Positions 5,034-8,156 of a DNA stretch of 8,156 nucleotides are shown here, one piece after another (within the stretch, counting starts at the first letter, position 1; the number at the start of each line of letters is the position of its first letter). The stretch spans positions 1-8,156 of the forward strand of contig CAKUJA010000093.1 in NCBI GenBank assembly GCA_934661135.1. Reading direction: 5' to 3'. Origin of the DNA: an uncultured Oscillospiraceae bacterium (GTDB lineage: Bacteria; Bacillota; Clostridia; Oscillospirales; Oscillospiraceae). The position numbers were made by a program, and so were the translations under genes. The notes under the pieces were generated by a model. The model searched no databases. It was not told the DNA's origin and was given only the letters and a program-made list of their open reading frames with translations.

Positions 5034-6395
5034 TCAAACCGGCAGGGAAAATTCAATTGCCTCCCGGATATTCCGTACCCGCACGACCTCCAGGCCGTCC
5101 GGAATCTGTAAATTGCCTGTTCCGTGCCGCGGAATCAGGCATTTTTTAAACCCGATCCGCGCTGCCTCGCCAAGCCGCTGCTGCAAGGCCAGCACCGAGC
5201 GCACCTCGCCGGTCAAACCGACCTCGCCGATTGCCGTCACGTCGGAGTCCATCGGCTTGTCGCGGTAGCTCGAAGCGACCGCCAGCACCAGCGCAAGATC
5301 GGCCGCCGGCTCGTTGAGCTGCAAGCCGCCGATGACGTTGACATATCCGTCGCACATCCCGATGTTCAGTCCGCCGCGCTTTTCCAGCACCGCAAACAGC
5401 AGATTTGCCCGGTTGAAGTCGAAGCCGTCGGTTGTCCGCCGCGGCACATTGAAGCTCGTCCGCGCAACGAGCGCCTGAATTTCAGCCATCACCGGCCGCG
5501 AACCCTCCATCACACACGCCACGCACGTGCCCGGCGCGTGCAGCGGCCGCCCGGAGAGCAGCATCTCCGACGGGTTCGGAACCTCCACCAGTCCCTCACT
5601 CTCCATTTCAAATACGCCGATCTCGTTCGTCGAGCCAAAGCGGTTCTTTACGGCGCGTAAAATGCGGTAGTTACTCGTCTGCTCGCCCTCAAAGTAGAGC
5701 ACGCAGTCCACCATATGCTCGAGCACCTTCGGTCCTGCGATCGCACCTTCCTTGTTGACGTGCCCGACGACAAAGACCGTAATCCCGGTCGACTTTGCAA
5801 GCTGCATCAGCAGCATTGTGCACTCCTTCACCTGCGATACGCTGCCCGGTGAGGACGTGTTATCCGCGTGGTAGAGCGTCTGAATCGAGTCGACGATTAA
5901 AATATCGGGCTTCACCGCGTCCACGCTCTCCAAAATCGCGTCAAGATCGGTCTCCGACAGCAGCATCAGCTCGTCGTTGTCCACGTGCAGCCGCGCCGCG
6001 CGCAGCTTGATCTGCTGCTCCGATTCCTCGCCGGATACATAGAGCACCTGCGCCGTCCGTCCGAGATAGGAGCAGATTTGCAGCAGCAGCGTCGACTTGC
6101 CGATACCCGGCGCGCCGCCCACCAGCACCAGCGACCCGGCCACGCCGCCGCCGCCCAGAACCCGGTCAAGCTCGCCGAGACCTGTGGAAAAGCGGATCTC
6201 GCTGTCCACCGTCACGTCGCGCAGACGCTTCGGCGTTGCGCGCGCCGCGCCGCGCACGGCGTTCTGGCGCGCCGGCGCCTTTTTGTCCTCAAACTCCACA
6301 ATCGAGTTCCAGGCGCCGCACGCCGGGCACTGTCCCTGCCAGCGCGGCGTCTCGTTGCCGCACTCCTTGCAGACAAATACCGTCTTAGACTTCAT
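5034..6395 (-). CDS. radA: DNA repair protein RadA (Sms), RecA-like ATPase
   Basis: This 453-residue protein is a full-length RadA, a DnaB/RecA-type ATPase that promotes branch migration and processing of recombination intermediates. Residues 9-26 hold the C4 zinc finger (Cys9, Cys12, Cys23, Cys26). Walker A is GGAPGIGKST at 93-102 with Lys100, and Walker B is ILIVDS at 165-170. The RadA-specific KNRFG motif is at 250-254. Residues from about 270 to the end form the Lon-protease-like domain (for example DLALVLAVASSYRD at 366-379 and AIGEVGLTGEVR at 388-399), which lacks peptidase function in this family. The ATG at 6395 follows an AGAGG Shine-Dalgarno located inside the end of the upstream amidase gene; the two genes overlap by 11 bases, implying translational coupling. 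All expected key residues are present and nothing looks broken. Confidence 0.97.
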   Translation of the reverse strand: MKSKTVFVCKECGNETPRWQGQCPACGAWNSIVEFEDKKAPARQNAVRGAARATPKRLRDVTVDSEIRFSTGLGELDRVLGGGGVAGSLVLVGGAPGIGKSTLLLQICSYLGRTAQVLYVSGEESEQQIKLRAARLHVDNDELMLLSETDLDAILESVDAVKPDILIVDSIQTLYHADNTSSPGSVSQVKECTMLLMQLAKSTGITVFVVGHVNKEGAIAGPKVLEHMVDCVLYFEGEQTSNYRILRAVKNRFGSTNEIGVFEMESEGLVEVPNPSEMLLSGRPLHAPGTCVACVMEGSRPVMAEIQALVARTSFNVPRRTTDGFDFNRANLLFAVLEKRGGLNIGMCDGYVNVIGGLQLNEPAADLALVLAVASSYRDKPMDSDVTAIGEVGLTGEVRSVLALQQRLGEAARIGFKKCLIPRHGTGNLQIPDGLEVVRVRNIREAIEFSLPV

Positions 6396-7101
6396 CCTCT
6401 AATCCTCTCTCGCTGAGCCATTCGGTCAGCGCACCGCAGACCGCTGCACTGAGCTTCTTCTGGTATGTTTCGGCTTGCAGCAGTGCGGTCTCCGCCGGGT
6501 TCGACAAAAACCCGCACTCCACCAATACCGCCGTTCCGTTCACGTGCTCCATCAGATATACGCCCTGCGACGGCTTTACCTGCCGGTGGTTGTCCGGGTC
6601 AACGTCCGTGCGCAGCGCTCCCTGAATCCGCTCTGCCAATTCGCGGCTGCCGTCCGTCTTTGCATAAAAGACCTGTGCTCCGCGATATTTGGACTCTGTA
6701 AAAAAGTTCTGATGGACGCTGAGCAGTACCGCGTTTTCCACCTGATTGGTCAGCAGCACGCGGTGTTTGAGGTCGGAGACCTTCTTCTCCGCAATGCCGC
6801 TGCACCCATCCGTATAGAGCGCTGTGTCCGTCTCCCGCAGCATCACTGTTTTCACTCCCGCAAATTGCAGCAGCGCATCGATTTTCTGCGCAATCTCCAG
6901 ATTCAGCGTCTTTTCAAGCACCCCGTCCGGCGAGCTTGCGCCGCCGTCCTCGCCGCCGTGTCCCGCGTCGATCACCACGACCGGCTCCGCCCGGACATAG
7001 GCGGAGACCTCCTCCGCCAGCCGCGGTGCGGAGTAGAGACACATTGCCGCAACCAACGCAAAAAGACTGACCGCCAGCACCAACGCAGGCCGATTTTTCA
7101 T
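6385..7101 (-). CDS. cwlD: CwlD-like N-acetylmuramoyl-L-alanine amidase
   Basis: This 238-residue protein is a zinc amidase of the Amidase_3 family that cleaves the bond between N-acetylmuramic acid and L-alanine in peptidoglycan. Residues 5-25 are a hydrophobic signal or anchor segment, placing the enzyme outside the membrane. The zinc ligands are His48 (VIDAGHGGEDGG), Glu63 (LEKTLNLEIA) and His130 (SVHQN); the catalytic Glu is 195 (LVECGFLSNPAE). GAQVFY (141-146) and QGVYLMEHV (179-187) resemble the Bacillus CwlD signatures, and the length matches CwlD closely. CwlD helps make the muramic delta-lactam of the spore cortex, so the gene hints at a spore former; a vegetative amidase role cannot be excluded. 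ATG 7101 is chosen because GAGGTG ends 6 bases upstream; ATG 7107 is too close to it, and an upstream ATG at 7314 would read through a repeat element. The gene heads the operon with radA. Confidence 0.86.
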   Translation of the reverse strand: MKNRPALVLAVSLFALVAAMCLYSAPRLAEEVSAYVRAEPVVVIDAGHGGEDGGASSPDGVLEKTLNLEIAQKIDALLQFAGVKTVMLRETDTALYTDGCSGIAEKKVSDLKHRVLLTNQVENAVLLSVHQNFFTESKYRGAQVFYAKTDGSRELAERIQGALRTDVDPDNHRQVKPSQGVYLMEHVNGTAVLVECGFLSNPAETALLQAETYQKKLSAAVCGALTEWLSERGLEDEV

Positions 7102-7110
7102 ATCCATCAC

Positions 7111-7128
7111 CTCATAGAATCCTATGAG
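7111..7128 (-). promoter_or_regulatory. Leader hairpin adjoining the cwlD ribosome-binding site
   Basis: CTCATAG and CTATGAG are perfect 7-bp complements around a 4-base loop (GATT in the transcript). The hairpin lies at the extreme 5' end of the predicted cwlD mRNA. Its right arm contributes the GAG of the GAGGTG Shine-Dalgarno, so folding could hide part of the ribosome-binding site. As DNA it could equally be a dyad operator. Confidence 0.5.
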
Positions 7129-7138
7129 CTGCACGTCC

Positions 7139-7167
7139 AGTATAGCATAGAAACTTCCCGCTGAAAA
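7139..7167 (-). promoter_or_regulatory. Extended -10 promoter of the cwlD-radA-HD operon
   Basis: On the minus strand, TTTTCA (7167-7162), a 17-base spacer and TATACT (7144-7139) precede cwlD. The -10 is preceded by TGC, giving an extended -10 (TGnTATACT). Transcription should begin near 7132, immediately before the leader hairpin. No internal promoter is obvious before radA or the HD gene. Confidence 0.75.
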
Positions 7168-7179
7168 GCGCAAATTCCA

Positions 7180-7340
7180 GGGTGTAGCTGAAAACGCATG
7201 ATGTGACCGGCAGCGAGGGATTTTTGCGCTGCGCAAGAGATTTTTTCGCAGGAATACTGTATGCCTTTCAAGTTTTTCAACCTGCGCAGTCGGGGCAAAA
7301 GATCTGCCGATCACCGCAGACGATTGATTCAGTGGTTACT
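7180..7340 (+). repeat. Dispersed ~160-bp palindromic repeat, copy B
   Basis: The left end, GGGTGTAGCTGAAAAC (7180-7195), differs from the copy A terminus by one base, and the first 60 bases match copy A almost exactly, through CAGCGAGGGATTTTTGCG. CAGGAATACTG and TTTCAAG mark the centre. Beyond that it resembles copy C more, sharing CAAAAGATC and CCGCAGACG at the same offsets. The right terminus is degenerate: only TTCAG near 7328-7332 recalls the A terminus, so the end is placed by length. The element lies 12 bases upstream of the -35 of the cwlD promoter. Confidence 0.78.
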
Positions 7341-7364
7341 TTCATTGTGCACCGCACCCTGTAT

Positions 7365-7386
7365 GGGCGGACGACCCTGTCCGCCC
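7365..7386. repeat. 8-bp perfect stem-loop, REP-like
   Basis: GGGCGGAC (7365-7372) and GTCCGCCC (7379-7386) pair perfectly around GACCCT. No T-run follows in either direction. It lies between repeat copy B and the tyrS terminator, in otherwise empty sequence. It may be a fragment of a small dispersed GC-rich repeat, but no second copy is present in this window. Confidence 0.45.
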
Positions 7387-7403
7387 GTCCGCGCAGCAGT
7401 GGG

Positions 7404-7437
7404 AAAAACCCGGACGCGAAGAAGTTCGCATCCGGGT
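7404..7437 (-). terminator. Intrinsic terminator of tyrS
   Basis: In the minus-strand transcript ACCCGGATGCGAA pairs with TTCGCGTCCGGGT (13 pairs including one G-U) around a CTTC loop, and the strand continues directly into further U residues (7408-7404). It begins 8 bases after the tyrS stop codon and insulates the cwlD operon from tyrS. Confidence 0.92.
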
Positions 7438-7445
7438 CTGGTCAC

Positions 7446-8156
7446 TTATTTCAAAATCGCCTTGTGGAAAATTTTCTTACCCTTGCGAATTTTCAGGCCA
7501 TCCTTGAGCTGCGCGGCAGTGAAGCTGACGTCGATGCTTCCGACCTTCTCGTCGTTCACCATCACACCGCCCTGCTGCACAAGCCGCCGTCCTTCGCCCT
7601 TCGACGGGATGAGTCCGCAGGCCATCATCAGGTCGAGCACAGCGATTTTGCCGTCTGTGAGCTGCTCCTCCGAGATCTCGGTTGTCGGCATATTGGAGTC
7701 GTCCGCACCGCCCGCAAACAGCGCCTTCGCCGCGTCCTCAGCTTTCTGCGCTTCCTCCTCGCCGTGGACGAGCTTCGTCAGCTCGAACGCGAGAACTTCC
7801 TTCGCGCGGTTGAGCTGGCTGCCCTCCCACTTGTCCATCTCGTCGATCTGCTCCAGCGGCAGGAACGTCAGCATCCGGATGCACTTCATGACGTCCTGAT
7901 CGCCGACGTTGCGCCAATACTGATAGAAATCGAAGGGGCTGGTCTTATTCGGGTCGAGCCAGACGGCGTTGCCTGCGGTCTTGCCCATCTTCTTGCCCTG
8001 CGAGTCGGTCAGCAGCGTAATGGTCATCGCGTGCGCGTCCTTGCCGAGCTTGCGGCGAATCAGCTCCGTGCCGCCGAGCATATTGGACCACTGGTCGTCG
8101 CCGCCGAACTGCATATCCTCACGCAGCTTCTTCACCTCTTGTTTGCTGCATGCGGT
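7446..8156 (-). CDS. tyrS: Tyrosyl-tRNA synthetase, C-terminal part (5' end outside window)
   Basis: The visible 236 residues are the C-terminal part of a class I tyrosyl-tRNA synthetase, which charges tRNA-Tyr in the cytoplasm. The frame is open to the right edge, so the HIGH motif and most of the Rossmann fold lie outside the window. QFGGDDQWSNMLGGTELI, close to the start of the fragment, is the TyrRS tyrosine- and tRNA-binding signature. KKMGKT is the KMSKS loop variant, and it is followed by the conserved stretch AVWLDPNKTSPFDFYQYWRN. Residues near the end (LMMACGLIPSKGEGRRLVQQ, then GGVMVNDEKV) form the S4-type RNA-binding domain. A GTG at 8135 is not a start, because coding similarity continues upstream of it. 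The gene ends with TAA at 7448-7446 directly before a strong terminator. Confidence 0.96.
   Translation of the reverse strand, partial: TACSKQEVKKLREDMQFGGDDQWSNMLGGTELIRRKLGKDAHAMTITLLTDSQGKKMGKTAGNAVWLDPNKTSPFDFYQYWRNVGDQDVMKCIRMLTFLPLEQIDEMDKWEGSQLNRAKEVLAFELTKLVHGEEEAQKAEDAAKALFAGGADDSNMPTTEISEEQLTDGKIAVLDLMMACGLIPSKGEGRRLVQQGGVMVNDEKVGSIDVSFTAAQLKDGLKIRKGKKIFHKAILK

Noticed and set aside
7102..7314. 71-residue N-terminal extension of the amidase
   Set aside because: It reads through repeat copy B, the promoter and the leader hairpin; the same residues (AKIPRCRSHHAFS) can be read from repeat copy A, so they are repeat-derived.
8133..8135. GTG as a start codon of a short tyrS
   Set aside because: The frame stays open to the window edge and an essential N-terminal half would be missing; the gene is simply cut by the window.
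1..8156. CRISPR array, tRNA, rRNA, phage or toxin-antitoxin system
   Set aside because: There are no regularly spaced repeats, no cloverleaf-like sequence, and no recognisable phage, integrase or toxin-antitoxin proteins on either strand.

Overview
The window reads as a chromosomal segment of a GC-rich, spore-forming Firmicute of the class Clostridia, probably an Oscillospirales-like gut bacterium. This is inferred from Gram-positive style Shine-Dalgarno sequences, a Ser/Thr-rich lipoprotein, a CwlD-type spore-cortex amidase, and strong intrinsic terminators. No species is assigned. All genes except one lie on the minus strand.

Layout from left to right. Positions 1-2635 hold the start of a branched-chain amino-acid-type ABC uptake operon, read right to left: livK-like binding lipoprotein, livH permease, then livM permease running off the left edge. 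The 340-bp gap between livK and livH is packed with secondary structure, including one copy of a dispersed 160-bp palindromic repeat. Next comes an autonomous small gene for a 93-residue, cysteine-containing, two-helix membrane protein with a perfect consensus promoter and its own terminator (2716-3109). Divergent from it is the only plus-strand gene (3337-4212), a free-standing acyltransferase-fold protein of the 2-oxoacid dehydrogenase E2 / CAT superfamily whose catalytic His is replaced by Glu. A second copy of the palindromic repeat starts on the last base of its stop codon and is followed by a bidirectional terminator.

Positions 4445-7167 form a compact minus-strand operon: cwlD-like N-acetylmuramoyl-L-alanine amidase, radA (DNA repair ATPase) and an HD-domain 5'-deoxynucleotidase of the YfbR/HDDC2 type. 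cwlD and radA overlap by 11 bases; radA and the HD gene are 16 bases apart. The operon has an extended -10 promoter, a hairpin in its leader and the shared terminator. A third repeat copy sits just upstream of this promoter. The right end holds the C-terminal part of tyrS with its terminator.

The most notable signal is the three-copy family of roughly 160-bp imperfect palindromes (1200-1360, 4212-4371, 7180-about 7340). They align almost without gaps, have terminal inverted repeats, and two of them keep the same central hairpin through compensatory base changes. Each is oriented the same way relative to the neighbouring genes. I see no CRISPR array, tRNA, rRNA, phage gene or transposase.
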